A DNA stretch of 64,000 nt from Clostridiales bacterium (GCA_009911365.1 QXXF01000025.1:1-64000); one strand, 5' to 3'. Counted from the stretch's first letter, positions 35,842 to 46,019 are shown. The notes: generated by a model from the letters alone, not told the origin. Program-made: numbers and translations.

Positions 35842-35874
35842 AAAAAAACGATGGGAGACACGCACCATCGTTTT
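35842..35874 (-). terminator. Terminator of rpsT
   Basis: On the minus strand: AAAACGATGG, 10-nt loop, CCATCGTTTT then TTTC. Perfect 10-bp stem with T-tract. Confidence 0.85.
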
Positions 35875-35926
35875 GTCTGCTCAAAGCAAATGTACTGACT
35901 TGTACATTGGTGGGGACGGGTGAGAC

Positions 35927-36199
35927 TTACTGTGCGGCTTTCGCCTTGTTGAATCTCTGTGTTAATCTGGAAACCTTTCTGGAAGCGGCATTCTTGTGGA
36001 TCGTGTTCTTCGCCGCGGCCTGCATCAGCTTTTTCTCAGCAAGACGCAATTTTTCAGCGGCTGTTTCCATGTCGCCTGCTTCGATGGCAGCGTCAAAAGC
36101 CTTTAAAATTGTCTTTAAATGTCCTTTGATTCTCCTGTTCCTTGCGGTTTTCCTGTCGATCACGCGGATTCTTTTTTTTGCGGATTTAATATTTGCCAT
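35927..36199 (-). CDS. rpsT: 30S ribosomal protein S20
   Basis: 90 residues, starting MANIKSAKKRIRVIDRKTARN, the S20 signature, with long basic helices and the C-terminal RKVSRLTQRFNKA. Binds 16S rRNA in the small subunit body. Monocistronic between a strong promoter and terminator; divergent from gpr, an arrangement seen throughout Clostridia and Bacilli. Confidence 0.97.
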   Translation of the reverse strand: MANIKSAKKRIRVIDRKTARNRRIKGHLKTILKAFDAAIEAGDMETAAEKLRLAEKKLMQAAAKNTIHKNAASRKVSRLTQRFNKAKAAQ

Positions 36200-36243
36200 T
36201 CAATTTACCCCACTTTCTATTTTTAGCTAAATTCGCAAGTTCT

Positions 36244-36272
36244 AGTATATATGAATAAAACTGATTTTGCAA
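36244..36272 (-). promoter_or_regulatory. Promoter of rpsT
   Basis: Minus strand TTGCAA (36272-36267), 17-nt spacer, TATACT (36249-36244). On the plus strand the same stretch contains GAATA (36253-36257) and GGAAAATTAA (36274-36283) 16 nt apart, a sigma-F/sigma-G-like arrangement for gpr. Confidence 0.65.
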
Positions 36273-36316
36273 GGGAAAATTAATAAAAGATCAAATTTTG
36301 AAAGGTGGGAGATGGG

Positions 36317-37204
36317 TTGAAATTTAGAACAGACCTGGCGATCGAACGAAAAGAACTGCTGGACGAGGAGCGGGGCGCTTCCGCGGACGTAGAAGGCGTG
36401 GACATGGAAACCATCACTTATGATGAAGATATCACTTCCACTAGGATCCGAATCCTCAACGAAACCGGAGAAAAACAGCTAGAAAAACCAAAGGGCAACT
36501 ACATCACTTTGGAAGTGAATGGGGTGCTGGAGGAAAAGGAAGACATTAAAGAGCGGGCAGGAAAGGCTTTAGCAGAGGAGCTGGCCCAGCTGATCCGGTT
36601 TCACTATCATTTGAAGGTGTTAGTGGTTGGCCTGGGAAACGACAAAGTTACCCCTGATGCGCTGGGACCTTATACGGTTTCCAAGGTGAAGGTGACCCGG
36701 CATTTATTCATTATTTACGAAGCGGATGGGGATGAAGACATGGGATGCGTCAGTTGTTTTATCCCGGGTGTCACAGGCTCCACTGGCATGGAAACGGCTG
36801 AACTGATCAAAGGGGCGGTGGAGCTTTCCGATCCAGAGGTGGTGATTGTCATCGATTCTCTGGCAGCCAGAAACATTGAAAGAGTCAGCACTACCATACA
36901 GATCAATGACACGGGCATCGACCCAGGCGGTGGCATGGGAAACGTGCGCACAGGTCTTTCGCGGCAGACCATTGGCAGAAGAGTGATCGCCATCGGCGTT
37001 CCCACGGTCATCGACTCCCGGACTCTGATCAGAGAGGCTTTGGAAGAAAACAGCAAGGAGGCTCATGAGATCGAACAGTACATCGAAGAAAAGGGGCAGG
37101 ACATGATCGTTACTTCCACGGACATTGATCAGATTATCAAAGATTTTTCCGATATAATCTCAAATGGAATAAATAAAACCCTCCATCCTGGCATATATTC
37201 GTAA
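36317..37204 (+). CDS. gpr: Germination (spore) protease GPR
   Basis: A 295-aa aspartate-type protease that degrades small acid-soluble spore proteins at germination. It is made as a zymogen in the forespore. Family features: N-terminal RTDLAIE, propeptide to about residue 20-25, VVGLGNDKVTPDALGP, FIPGVTGSTGMET, and IDSLAARNIERVSTTIQI then DTGIDPGGGMGN. Start TTG 36317 (KFRTDLAIE) fits the AAAGGTGGG site at 36301-36309; GTG 36305 would put that site at the start codon. Followed at 22 bp by spoIIP, as in B. subtilis. Confidence 0.95.
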   Translation: MKFRTDLAIERKELLDEERGASADVEGVDMETITYDEDITSTRIRILNETGEKQLEKPKGNYITLEVNGVLEEKEDIKERAGKALAEELAQLIRFHYHLKVLVVGLGNDKVTPDALGPYTVSKVKVTRHLFIIYEADGDEDMGCVSCFIPGVTGSTGMETAELIKGAVELSDPEVVIVIDSLAARNIERVSTTIQINDTGIDPGGGMGNVRTGLSRQTIGRRVIAIGVPTVIDSRTLIREALEENSKEAHEIEQYIEEKGQDMIVTSTDIDQIIKDFSDIISNGINKTLHPGIYS

Positions 37205-37226
37205 GAGCAACGTATGGAGGATAAAA

Positions 37227-38138
37227 ATGAACAAAAAGACATTGGCTGGCATATGCGTCCTTTGCTTCGTAGTTTCCACATATTTCTTTTGGCAGCGCCT
37301 GGGGGAAGGCAGAATGCCGGAAGTAAAGGTGGATGGCCGGGATTTTGGAAAGCTGTGCGTTTCCCAAGTTTTTCCCGCCATCAGCCAGGGTGTGGAAAAA
37401 GAGGAAATGAAAGTCGCAGAAAACACAGAAAGCACCACAGAAAAAACAGCTCCACAGGAAACGCAGCCACAGAAGGAAACCGCAGAGTCTACTGTGGAAA
37501 CAAAGGAAACGGCGAAAAAGAAAAAAGCGGACAACAGCAAACCCCTGGTGATCATCTATCATACCCACAGCACAGAGTCCTATCAGCCTTTTGACGGGAG
37601 CAATTTTCACAGAGTCAAGGAAGAAGGAACTGTACGGGACGTAGGAAACAAAATGGTAAAAGAGCTGAACAAGCTAGGGATCGGTGTGGTTCACGACAAG
37701 ACCATCCATGACAGGCCTTCCTACAATGCGTCTTACACTCGCTCTCTGGAAACTGTCACGGCCCTGCAAAAAAAATACCCTACGGCAAAATACATCATCG
37801 ACCTTCACCGGGATGCGGCGGCATATGCGGGGAACGTAGGAAAGACCACAACCATCAATGGAGAGACGGTGGCTAAATTCAGCTTAGTAGTGGGACAGGA
37901 TAATGCGAATTTCAGCAAGCTCATGAGCCACGCCAAAAAAGTGAACGAAAAGGCAGAGGCCATGTATCCGGGCTTTAAAGGCAGAATCATCAAAAAGGAA
38001 TATCGCTACAACGAATACATAGCGGACAAGTGCCTGCTCCTAGAGATCGGCAATAACCAAAACAAGATCGAAGAAACGCGTAAAACCGGGATCTATTTTG
38101 CCAGGGTTTTAGCTTCGGTCATTGAAGAAGAGAGGTAA
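37227..38138 (+). CDS. spoIIP: Stage II sporulation protein P
   Basis: A 303-aa peptidoglycan amidase/endopeptidase of the engulfment DMP complex (with SpoIID and SpoIIM). N-terminal TM/signal at about 4-20. A charged threonine/glutamate-rich linker (about 55-105) precedes the zinc amidase domain: YHTHSTESYQPF, YIIDLHRDAA and the late catalytic glutamate LLLEIGNNQN. RBS GGAGG before ATG 37227. Linker length is at the upper end for the family. Confidence 0.95.
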   Translation: MNKKTLAGICVLCFVVSTYFFWQRLGEGRMPEVKVDGRDFGKLCVSQVFPAISQGVEKEEMKVAENTESTTEKTAPQETQPQKETAESTVETKETAKKKKADNSKPLVIIYHTHSTESYQPFDGSNFHRVKEEGTVRDVGNKMVKELNKLGIGVVHDKTIHDRPSYNASYTRSLETVTALQKKYPTAKYIIDLHRDAAAYAGNVGKTTTINGETVAKFSLVVGQDNANFSKLMSHAKKVNEKAEAMYPGFKGRIIKKEYRYNEYIADKCLLLEIGNNQNKIEETRKTGIYFARVLASVIEEER

Positions 38139-38145
38139 AAACAGT

Positions 38146-38331
38146 TTGATAAAAAAATGGATCGCAGTATTTCTCATATTTTTTCTGGGAACCAGTGCTC
38201 TGATCACCGTGGATCATATTTGCGGCGAGCGGACTGGGATGGGAGGCAAAGCCGGATTGTCCTTTGCCAGGACCAAGGAAGGCGGCATCACATTTTGCTT
38301 TTTCGGCCTGGAAGGTGACGCAGACCTGTAA
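38146..38331 (+). CDS. Small membrane/secreted protein between spoIIP and lepA
   Basis: A 61-aa protein starting at TTG 38146 (AGAGAGG at 38129-38135; an ATG at 38122 lies inside spoIIP without a site). One hydrophobic segment (residues 4-20) is followed by a short domain with two cysteines. Two genes of this kind, short and with one TM, are often found between spoIIP and lepA in Clostridia, so it is probably real and sporulation-linked. I know no function. Confidence 0.55.
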   Translation: MIKKWIAVFLIFFLGTSALITVDHICGERTGMGGKAGLSFARTKEGGITFCFFGLEGDADL

Positions 38332-38369
38332 AAGACCTGCGAAGACAGAGCAAAGACTAAGAATAAGCC

Positions 38370-38398
38370 TTGAATTCACAGCGTATTTCAAGTAAAAT
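38370..38398 (+). promoter_or_regulatory. Promoter of lepA
   Basis: TTGAAT at 38370-38375, 17-nt spacer, TAAAAT at 38393-38398; 36 nt before the lepA ATG. The spacer is framed by CTTGAA/TTCAAG. Confidence 0.65.
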
Positions 38399-38433
38399 AT
38401 GAAACAGGAAATTTACAGCAAAGCGAGGAATTT

Positions 38434-40245
38434 ATGAACGCGTATCAGAAATATATCCGAAATTTCAGCATTATTGCCCACATCGACCATGGCAAATCCA
38501 CTTTGGCGGACCGGATCATTGAAAAGACCGGGCTGGTTTCCCAGCGGGAGATGAAAGAGCAGTTCCTGGACAACATGGAACTGGAACGAGAACGGGGGAT
38601 CACCATCAAGCTCCAGACCACCCGCCTGGTGTACAAGGCAAAGGACGGACAGGAGTACATTTTCAATCTGATCGACACGCCGGGACATGTGGACTTTACA
38701 TATGAAGTGTCCCGCAGTCTGGCGGCCTGCGAGGGAGCCATCCTGGTGGTGGATGCGACACAAGGCGTGGAAGCCCAGACATTGGCCAATGTGTATCTGG
38801 CTTTGGACGAGGATTTAGAGATCCTTCCTACCCTGAACAAGATCGACCTGGCTAGCGCCCGGCCAGAGGAAGCAAAGACAGAAATCGAAGACGTGATCGG
38901 CATTGACGCACAGGAAGCGCCTCTGGTTTCCGCAAAAGAGGGGATCGGCATCGAACACTTGTTAGAGGAGATCGTAAAGAAGATCCCAGCACCTTCCGGA
39001 GATGAAGGGGCAAAGCTGAAAGCCCTGATCTTTGATTCATATTATGACAATTATAAAGGCGTTGTCATTTATACCAGGATCTTTGACGGCAGGGTGCGGA
39101 CAGGGGACATGATCCGCCTGATGAACACAGGAAAAAAATATGAAGTCACAGAAGTAGGCATCTATTCGCCAGGGCATGTGCCGCAAAAGGAACTGAAAGC
39201 AGGGGAAGTAGGTTATATCTGTGCCAGCATCAAGCAGGTGGCAGACGCAAGAGTGGGGGATACCATCACTCTTGCTGACGATCCTACAGAGGAACCGCTG
39301 CCAGGCTACAAAAAAGTCCAGCCCATGGTCTACTGCGGCATCTATCCGGCAGAAGGCGAAAAGTACGAGAACGTCAAAGATGCGTTAGAAAAACTCCAAG
39401 TCAACGATGCGGCCTTCCATTTTGAACCGGAAACATCCACGGCCTTGGGATTTGGTTTTCGTTGCGGATTTTTGGGCCTGCTGCACATGGAGATCATCGT
39501 GGAACGGCTGGAGCGGGAGTTTGACCTAGCTGTGATCACAACCTCTCCTAGTGTCATTTATAAAGTGGTGCTGACAAACGGCAAGGAAGAGATGGTGCAA
39601 AACCCGTCAAACCTGCCGGATCCAGTGGAGATTGACCACATCGAGGAGCCGATCGTCAAAGCGGATATTATGATTCCCAAGGATTATGTGGGAAATATCA
39701 TGGAGATCTGCCAGGAACGTCGAGGCAAGATGATCCATATGGAATACATTACGGAAACCAGGGTCCAGCTTCACTATGAAATGCCTCTGAACGAAGTGAT
39801 CTACGACTTTTTCGACGCATTGAAATCAAAGACCAGAGGGTACGGGTCCCTGGATTACGAATTCCTGCGTTACGAGAAATCCACAGTAGTGAAAATGGAC
39901 GTGCTGCTGAACAAAGAGTTGGTGGATGCGTTTTCCATGATTGTCCACGAATCAAAGGCCTACAGCAGAGGCCGGTTCGTGTGTGAAAAGCTGAAAGAAG
40001 TCATTCCCATGCACCAATTTGAAGTGCCCATCCAGGCAGCCATCGGCCAGAAGGTCATTGCCCGGGAAACCGTGCGGGCCTACCGCAAAGATGTCATCGC
40101 CAAGTGTTACGGTGGGGACATTTCTCGAAAGAAAAAACTGCTGGAAAAGCAGAAGGAAGGGAAAAAGCGAATGCGCCAGTTTGGCAAGGTGGAAGTGCCT
40201 CAAGAGGCTTTCACCGCAGTGCTGAAATACGATGACAATAAATAA
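38434..40245 (+). CDS. lepA: Elongation factor 4 (LepA)
   Basis: A 603-aa translational GTPase of standard length. G1 AHIDHGKST (15-23), G2 [11 protein letters not shown]3 DTPGHVDF, G4 NKIDL. The LepA-specific C-terminal domain ends [18 protein letters not shown]. It acts on ribosomes in back-translocation or initiation/biogenesis. hemW starts inside its last 14 bp. Confidence 0.98.
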   Translation: MNAYQKYIRNFSIIAHIDHGKSTLADRIIEKTGLVSQREMKEQFLDNMELERERGITIKLQTTRLVYKAKDGQEYIFNLIDTPGHVDFTYEVSRSLAACEGAILVVDATQGVEAQTLANVYLALDEDLEILPTLNKIDLASARPEEAKTEIEDVIGIDAQEAPLVSAKEGIGIEHLLEEIVKKIPAPSGDEGAKLKALIFDSYYDNYKGVVIYTRIFDGRVRTGDMIRLMNTGKKYEVTEVGIYSPGHVPQKELKAGEVGYICASIKQVADARVGDTITLADDPTEEPLPGYKKVQPMVYCGIYPAEGEKYENVKDALEKLQVNDAAFHFEPETSTALGFGFRCGFLGLLHMEIIVERLEREFDLAVITTSPSVIYKVVLTNGKEEMVQNPSNLPDPVEIDHIEEPIVKADIMIPKDYVGNIMEICQERRGKMIHMEYITETRVQLHYEMPLNEVIYDFFDALKSKTRGYGSLDYEFLRYEKSTVVKMDVLLNKELVDAFSMIVHESKAYSRGRFVCEKLKEVIPMHQFEVPIQAAIGQKVIARETVRAYRKDVIAKCYGGDISRKKKLLEKQKEGKKRMRQFGKVEVPQEAFTAVLKYDDNK

Positions 40246-41398
40246 AGAACAGGGACAAGCCGGTCTGTACGTTCACATCCCTTTTTGCCTGAAAAAATGC
40301 GGATACTGCGGCTTCCTGTCTTTTGGCGGCTGCTCGGAAGAAACCCAGCGCCAGTACGTTCAGGCCTTGGTGCGGGAACTGGAGTTTCACAAGGGGGAGA
40401 ATGCGGCGATTGATACCATTTACATTGGCGGCGGCACGCCATCGCTGCTGCCAGCGGACTGCGTGGAGGCTATCCTGGACGCTGCTAGAGAAAACTTCAA
40501 AGTGACGGAAGATCCGGAAATTTCTTTAGAAGTCAATCCTAAGACGCTAACGGAGAGCAAGCTGAAAATCTATCACCGAGCTGGTGTCAATCGGCTCAGC
40601 CTGGGAGCTCAATCCATGGATGACGGACTGCTGGTATTCATGGGACGAGCCCATGATCAGGCGGATTTCCAGGAAAGCTGGCGCATGGTCAGGGAACAAG
40701 GATTTTCCAATGTGAACGTGGACCTGATGTTTGGAGTTCCAGGCCAGAGCCAGGATCTGTGGGAGGACAGTTTGAAACAAGTGCTGGAGCTGAGGCCGGA
40801 GCATGTTTCTTTTTATAGTTTGCAGCTGGAGGAAGGAACGCCTTTCTACCGTCAATACAAAGCTGGGGAAATGGATCTTCCTTCCACAGAAGAGGACCGG
40901 AGGATGTACCACCAGGGGATTCACATGCTCAAAAAGGCCGGCTACGACCATTATGAGATTTCCAACTGCGCCAGACCTGGCTTTGCCAGTAGGCACAATT
41001 CGAAATACTGGAATTTTGAGGAATATTTCGCAGTGGGGCTGGGGGCCCATTCTTTTCGATATGATCAGGGAAGGCAGCGTAATGTTTCCCATTTGGAAAC
41101 TTACATACAAAGGATCAGGCAAGGACTGCTGCCTGTGGATGAGCGGGCTTTTCAGCAGGAAAGCCTGCGGGATCATATGGGAGAATACGTGTTCACAGCA
41201 CTTCGCAAATCAGAAGGTCTGGATACAGCTGATTTTGAAAAAGTGTTTGGGACAAGTTTTTTTTCTGTGTATAAAGAGCAGATGACTGCGGTTTCCACTT
41301 ACCAGGAGCAAGGGCTGCTGTATGTGAACGGGGGCAGGATCGCTCTGACGGAAAAGGGCATCGACTGCTCCAATGAGATCATGGCTGAATTTGTTTGA
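40232..41398 (+). CDS. hemW: Radical SAM heme chaperone HemW
   Basis: A 388-aa HemN-like protein. Cluster motif C19-x3-C23-x2-C26 ([14 protein letters not shown]), [22 protein letters not shown] and the HemW C-terminal domain ([13 protein letters not shown]). It keeps the fourth residue as glycine-phenylalanine (CGF) rather than the extra cysteine of true coproporphyrinogen dehydrogenase HemN, which supports HemW. Inserts heme into respiratory or other proteins. Coupled to lepA by overlap, a widely conserved pair. Confidence 0.93.
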   Translation: MTINKEQGQAGLYVHIPFCLKKCGYCGFLSFGGCSEETQRQYVQALVRELEFHKGENAAIDTIYIGGGTPSLLPADCVEAILDAARENFKVTEDPEISLEVNPKTLTESKLKIYHRAGVNRLSLGAQSMDDGLLVFMGRAHDQADFQESWRMVREQGFSNVNVDLMFGVPGQSQDLWEDSLKQVLELRPEHVSFYSLQLEEGTPFYRQYKAGEMDLPSTEEDRRMYHQGIHMLKKAGYDHYEISNCARPGFASRHNSKYWNFEEYFAVGLGAHSFRYDQGRQRNVSHLETYIQRIRQGLLPVDERAFQQESLRDHMGEYVFTALRKSEGLDTADFEKVFGTSFFSVYKEQMTAVSTYQEQGLLYVNGGRIALTEKGIDCSNEIMAEFV

Positions 41399-41413
41399 CA
41401 AGGAGGCGAGGAT

Positions 41414-42904
41414 ATGAAGACCTATATCATGGCACTGGATCAGGGGACCACCAGTTGTCGGTGTGTTTTGTACGATAGGCAGGGGAAGATCGTCAGTATG
41501 GCGCAAAAGGAGTTTCACCAGATCTATCCTCAGGCTGGCTGGGTGGAACACGATGCCATGGAGATCTGGTCAACCCAGATGGGAGTGGCCCAGGAGGCTT
41601 TGCTGAAGCTCGATGGCACTTACCAAAATATTCAGGCCATTGGAATCACCAATCAAAGAGAGACCACAGTGGTCTGGGACAAAGAAACGGGACGGCCTGT
41701 GCATAATGCCATCGTGTGGCAGTGCAGAAGAACGGCCCAATACTGCGATGAGCTGAAATCTCGGGGGCTGACCGAGTCGTTTCAGGAAAAGACGGGCCTT
41801 TTGATCGACCCTTACTTTTCCGCCACAAAGCTGAGGTGGATTCTGGAAAACGTAGAAGGCGCCAGGGAAAAGGCAAAGCAGGGAAAGCTGCTCTTTGGGA
41901 CCATTGAAACTTGGCTCATTTGGAAGATGACCAATGGTAAAGTCCATGTGACGGATTATTCCAATGCTTCCAGGACCATGCTGTTCAATATCAATACCCT
42001 GCGGTGGGATGCGGATATTTTGAAGGAGCTGGATATCCCGGCCCGCATGTTGCCGGAGCCTGTGGCTTCCAGCCAGATGTATGGAGAGACGGACGCTAAT
42101 ATTTTCGGCGGTCCGGTGATGATCTCTGGAGCAGCGGGAGACCAGCAGGCAGCGCTCTTCGGCCAGGCTTGTTTTCAGGCGGGAGAAGCGAAGAACACTT
42201 ATGGCACAGGCGGATTCCTGCTGATGAACACGGGGCCGCAGCCGGTGTATTCTAAGAACGGTCTTTTGACCACCATTGCCTGGGGGCTGTCGGGGACAGT
42301 CAGCTATGCGCTGGAAGGCTCGGTGTTCGTCTGCGGTGCGGCGGTCCAGTGGCTGCGGGATGAAATGGAGATCCTTCATGATGCGGCGGAATCGGAGCAC
42401 ATGGCTATAAGTGTTCCGGACAGCAATGGAATCTACGTGGTGCCCGCTTTCGTAGGGCTGGGTGCGCCTTATTGGGATCCTTATGCCAGAGGCGCGGTGC
42501 TGGGAATCACTAGAGGCGTGAACAAAAACCATTTGATCCGAGCCACTCTGGAATCCATGGCCTATCAGACTAGGGATTTGATCCAGGTCATGGAAAAGGA
42601 CACGAGGCAGGAACTGCTTTCCCTAAAAGTGGACGGCGGAGCCAGTGCCAATGATTTTCTCTTGCGGTTTCAAAGCGACATATTGGGAAGGTCAGTGCTG
42701 CGTCCAAAGTGCGTGGAGACCACTTCATTAGGGGCGGCTTACCTGGCAGGGCTGGCCTGTGGGTACTGGGACAGTAGGGATGATATTTTGGCCAATTGGC
42801 AGATGGATCAAGAATTCAGACCAGAGATGGAAGCGTCAACACGAAATACGTTGTTGGCGGGTTGGGAGAAAGCAGTGACATGTGTTCTTGGCTGGGCAAA
42901 ATAA
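41414..42904 (+). CDS. glpK: Glycerol kinase
   Basis: 496 residues, standard length. FGGY-family: [14 protein letters not shown] (ATP site), [45 protein letters not shown] and [16 protein letters not shown]. Phosphorylates glycerol to sn-glycerol 3-phosphate. RBS AGGAGG. No glpF or glpD adjacent; it follows hemW by 15 bp, which would place it in the lepA-hemW unit unless an internal promoter exists. Confidence 0.96.
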   Translation: MKTYIMALDQGTTSCRCVLYDRQGKIVSMAQKEFHQIYPQAGWVEHDAMEIWSTQMGVAQEALLKLDGTYQNIQAIGITNQRETTVVWDKETGRPVHNAIVWQCRRTAQYCDELKSRGLTESFQEKTGLLIDPYFSATKLRWILENVEGAREKAKQGKLLFGTIETWLIWKMTNGKVHVTDYSNASRTMLFNINTLRWDADILKELDIPARMLPEPVASSQMYGETDANIFGGPVMISGAAGDQQAALFGQACFQAGEAKNTYGTGGFLLMNTGPQPVYSKNGLLTTIAWGLSGTVSYALEGSVFVCGAAVQWLRDEMEILHDAAESEHMAISVPDSNGIYVVPAFVGLGAPYWDPYARGAVLGITRGVNKNHLIRATLESMAYQTRDLIQVMEKDTRQELLSLKVDGGASANDFLLRFQSDILGRSVLRPKCVETTSLGAAYLAGLACGYWDSRDDILANWQMDQEFRPEMEASTRNTLLAGWEKAVTCVLGWAK

Positions 42905-42934
42905 GGCGGCCCTTTTATGTTTTATTCATGTGCG

Positions 42935-42954
42935 AAATATCGTTCACGATATTT
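42935..42954. other. Perfect 8-bp palindromic stem after glpK
   Basis: AAATATCG and CGATATTT arms around TTCA. It is followed only by T then GGGG, so it is either a weak terminator for glpK or an operator for the acyltransferase gene. Confidence 0.35.
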
Positions 42955-43041
42955 TGGGGACATCAACAGAGTCTGCTTTCTAAAGAAAATCGGTAGGACT
43001 GATTTTGTCCCATATCAATCAAGGAGAGGAGTTTTTTCATT

Positions 43042-44220
43042 ATGGCAAGTGAAACATTAAACAATGCGGGTGCTCCGGCAGTGGGAAAAAAGGAGAGAAG
43101 TTATTTCTTCGATACCTTCCGGGGCCTGCTGATCTGGACCATTCCCATTTCTCATTTCACCATGGTGGGTGGGAATTTCCACCAGGCATCCTTTGGCGGC
43201 GTCGTGTACATAACCATCAACGTGTTTGTGATGCAGGCATTCGTGTTCCTATCCGGATACTTTTCTAAGAAGCCGGCCAGGGCCAGGGAAACGGCCTTTA
43301 AGACGTTCTTATTTCCCTATATACTGTTAGTGCCGTTTTTCTATGGGGTCCGTTATCTGATCTATGGAAACGCCAACATTACCTGGATCGTGCCGCCTTT
43401 GGCATTGTGGTATTTGGTGGCGCTCTTTGTGTATCGATTTTTGCTGGTGGATCTGGTGAAAAGCAAATACATCTTGCAGATCAGCATTATCATTTATCTG
43501 TTTGCGGGACTGGTGCCGTGGCTGGATGAGACCCTGGCCTTGGGACGGATGGTATCTTACTTCCCATTCTTTATGATCGGATATTTCTGCACAAAAGAGC
43601 ACATTGCCAAGATTCAGAGCCTGAAGGCCTGGCATTGCGTGATTCTGGCTATCGTGCTGGTGGGTATCAATGTGTTCCTGGCATACTCCAGAATCGTTCC
43701 CGCGGGATTTTATCTGCTGAAAGAGCCAGGTGCGCTCATGGGCGTTCCATGGTATCTGGATATCATCATGAGGATCGTGGATTTCATCATTCCATGCGCT
43801 TGGATTGTTCTAATGCTGAACATTCTGCCAAAGGGAAAAAATTATGTGACTTATGTGGGCATGAATACCATGCCGGTGTATATCCTCCACCTAGTGGTGA
43901 GACAGGTGATCAAAAAATACGATCTGCCGGATCCTAACATGTTCGTGTATTATATCTGCATTTTCGCCGCGGCTTCCCTATGTGTGGTGGTTTTCTCCAG
44001 TCCACCGGTTTCCAAGGCCTATGACTGGGTGTTCGATTTCTTGTATGACAAGATTTATCTGAACATCAAGAAGTTCGTGAAATGGGTGCTGGGGATTGAA
44101 ACGAATCGAGACAAGATGCTCAAAGCGCAGGCGGCGGATCAGCAAGCCCAGCAGCAGGCGGAACCAGCAGCGCGGACGGCCCCGCAGACACCGCGGTCAG
44201 CCGGCGGAGAGAAACAATAA
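43042..44220 (+). CDS. Membrane acyltransferase (acyltransferase_3 family)
   Basis: A 392-aa protein with about 10 TM helices. N-terminal YFFDTFRGLLIWTIPISHF is the family's first helix with a conserved R and H. A hydrophilic C-terminal tail of about 50 residues, rich in Q, A and P (QAADQQAQQQAEP), lies in the cytoplasm. Family members acylate sugars, polysaccharides or wall polymers. RBS AAGGAGAGG. Monocistronic before a terminator. Confidence 0.85.
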   Translation: MASETLNNAGAPAVGKKERSYFFDTFRGLLIWTIPISHFTMVGGNFHQASFGGVVYITINVFVMQAFVFLSGYFSKKPARARETAFKTFLFPYILLVPFFYGVRYLIYGNANITWIVPPLALWYLVALFVYRFLLVDLVKSKYILQISIIIYLFAGLVPWLDETLALGRMVSYFPFFMIGYFCTKEHIAKIQSLKAWHCVILAIVLVGINVFLAYSRIVPAGFYLLKEPGALMGVPWYLDIIMRIVDFIIPCAWIVLMLNILPKGKNYVTYVGMNTMPVYILHLVVRQVIKKYDLPDPNMFVYYICIFAAASLCVVVFSSPPVSKAYDWVFDFLYDKIYLNIKKFVKWVLGIETNRDKMLKAQAADQQAQQQAEPAARTAPQTPRSAGGEKQ

Positions 44221-44271
44221 AGGACTGTTTCAGTTCCAGGTAGTTGTTTTTGCTGAACCCTTTCACAGAAT

Positions 44272-44322
44272 CAAAAAAATTCCGGAACCTTCGAGCAAGA
44301 AGTGTTTCGGAATTTTTTTGCG
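44272..44322. repeat. Terminator-like palindrome, copy 1
   Basis: AAAAAATTCCGGAAC and GTTTCGGAATTTTTTT arms form a stem with flanking A/T tracts, a bidirectional terminator for the acyltransferase gene. A second version lies at 45215-45270. The pair brackets the truncated sigma-54 gene, with GGAATTTTTTTGCGTT at its inner edge matched by the complement at the inner edge of copy 2. Confidence 0.65.
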
Positions 44323-44384
44323 TTGCGCTCGTTTTCTGGATACATACTGATTCAGCGTATAGGGGTTTGCTCAGGTGAACGCTT

Positions 44385-45200
44385 TCACTCCTCTATTTCA
44401 TGCCCCTCCTTCTGATATTTTTTCAGCTTCGTGGATACGGTGGGCTGGGCAATCCCAAGTTTCTTCGCTGTTTCCACAGTGCTTTTTGTTTTCTCATATG
44501 TGTCTAGTATGATTTTTTTCTCGATATTTGCCAAAAACATAGGCAGCGTCAAACCGTCTGGGATGGAATAGGCTTCTTCATAGCTGGTTTTTGTAGGGGT
44601 GAGCACAATATCGTTTTGCAGGTCGGAATCCGTGATAACTGCGTTGCTGGAAGTAATCAGGATACGCTCCACCACGTTTTTTAATTCACGTATATTTCCA
44701 GGCCAATGGTAACGCTGCAAGTGCAAGATGTCATCCTCGTGGAACTTTTTATTGATCTGATATTTATTACAAAACACGTTGGTAAAAAAATCGATTAATG
44801 GAGGGATATCGTCCGTTCGTTTGCGAAGCGGTGGAATTCCCATGGATACCACGTTGATTCTATAAAATAAATCTTCACGGAATTTTTTCTTTTTCACTAA
44901 TTCTACGATGTTTTCGTTTGTTGCTGCGATTAACCTAAAGTCTACGGGGATTTCCTTTGTCCCTCCCACATGAACGACTTTTTTTGTGTCCAGTACCTTT
45001 AACAATTTCCCTTGAGTGGACATAGGCATGCCAGTGATTTCATCTAAAAACAGGGTGCCGCCATTGGCCTCTTCAATCCAGCCGACTTTTCCATGATCTT
45101 TTGCTCCAGTAAACGCGCCTCCCTCATACCCAAATAGCTCAGATTGAAAAAGCTGGTCAGGAATCGCCATGCAATTTAAGAACGAAAATCCCTTCCACAT
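44385..45200 (-). pseudogene. 5'-truncated sigma-54-dependent activator
   Basis: Covers only the second half of an AAA+ enhancer-binding protein. The reading begins just before IPDQLFQSELFGYEGGAFTG (the GAFTGA loop that contacts sigma-54). It then has Walker B GGTLFLDEI, sensor I (FRLIAATNENI) and the arginine finger region FREDLFYRINV. The C-terminal HTH (STVETAKKLGIAQPTVSTKLKKY) is intact. Walker A and the whole sensory N-terminus are missing and the ATG at 45200 has no ribosome site. Without Walker A it cannot hydrolyse ATP. The break lies about 15 bp from the second terminator-like palindrome. Confidence 0.8.
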
Positions 45201-45214
45201 TGATTCAACTTTAA

Positions 45215-45270
45215 CGCAAAAAAAATTCCGGAACCCCCCAAGCGAGAGGTATTTCGGAATTTTCTTTTAT
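45215..45270. repeat. Terminator-like palindrome, copy 2
   Basis: AAAAAAATTCCGGAAC and TTTCGGAATTTTCTTTT arms. Related to the palindrome at 44272-44322; lies exactly at the truncation point of the sigma-54 gene and downstream of spoVG, whose transcript it may also end. Confidence 0.6.
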
Positions 45271-45346
45271 GCGGGTATCCATAAAAAGAAATAGCGGAAA
45301 CGATAGTTTTAGAATATTATGTAACTAGTAAATCAGGCCGGTGCTA

Positions 45347-45634
45347 TCATTCGCTTATGGTTTCTATCGTGTTTTTTTCTGCTAGGACTTTTTCATACTC
45401 GGCAAAAATTGCCTCTTTGATTTTGTTTCTTGTTTCGGATACAAGAGGATGGGCAATGTCCCGGAAATCCCCTTCGCCCATTTTTCTGCTTGGCATTGCG
45501 ATAAATAATCCGTTTTGCCCCTCGATAATTTTGATATCGTGTACTACGAACTCATCATCAAATGTGATCGAAACGACAGCTTTCATCTTCCCCTCGTCGT
45601 TCACTTTTCGTACTCTAACATCGGTTATATTCAT
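45347..45634 (-). CDS. spoVG: Regulator SpoVG
   Basis: A 95-aa RNA/DNA-binding protein starting [19 protein letters not shown], with the conserved [10 protein letters not shown] and [14 protein letters not shown]. It influences septation and cortex formation in sporulation. Start ATG 45634 follows GGGTGG; longer readings lack homology. In Bacillus spoVG lies upstream of and codirectional with glmU-prs; here it is divergent from murC. Confidence 0.96.
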   Translation of the reverse strand: MNITDVRVRKVNDEGKMKAVVSITFDDEFVVHDIKIIEGQNGLFIAMPSRKMGEGDFRDIAHPLVSETRNKIKEAIFAEYEKVLAEKNTIETISE

Positions 45635-45697
45635 TCTTACGTACCACCCTTTCAAGCCGATATTGTGTCTTTGTGTTTTTTGGATACTCGTATGATT

Positions 45698-45726
45698 ATT
45701 ATACATGAAGCCACAGATTTCCACAA
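45698..45726 (-). promoter_or_regulatory. Promoter of spoVG
   Basis: Minus strand TTGTGG (45726-45721), 17-nt spacer, TATAAT (45703-45698). Confidence 0.6.
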
Positions 45727-45850
45727 GTCGCATTTTGAAAAATCCAACTATTTTGAAAAAAATTTGCCCTATTTTTTTAATGATCCTCTTTGGATATCAC
45801 CTGTTTGATTTTTTCGTAAATAGAATCTATTTTTTAGAAGTAATCCATGG

Positions 45851-46015
45851 TATAATGGACGCAACTAATTGTCACGGCGTTGCCGCGATGAAGCGTCCAT
45901 TGAATCGCTGTTGTATGTTTGGTAGCTGTTCGTGGCATACTTAGTTTGGCAGGATATGGACGATATCGCAGGGGCGATATGGATAAAGTTTTGAATATAG
46001 ATTCGGGGAGGGTAA
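45851..46015 (+). promoter_or_regulatory. murC promoter and structured leader
   Basis: TATAAT at 45851-45856 opens a leader of about 155 nt. TGGACGC (45856-45862) pairs with GCGTCCA (45893-45899) around an inner CGGC-GTT-GCCG hairpin (45875-45885). A second hairpin, ATATCGC-AGGG-GCGATAT, lies at about 45962-45980. GGGGAGGG before the ATG at 46020 is the ribosome site. The gap 45635-46019 holds no gene. I do not recognise a named riboswitch. Confidence 0.45.
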
Positions 46016-46019
46016 GACA

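Noticed and set aside
41570-42532. 320-codon open frame on the minus strand
   Set aside because: Antisense to glpK, without family motifs or a start site.
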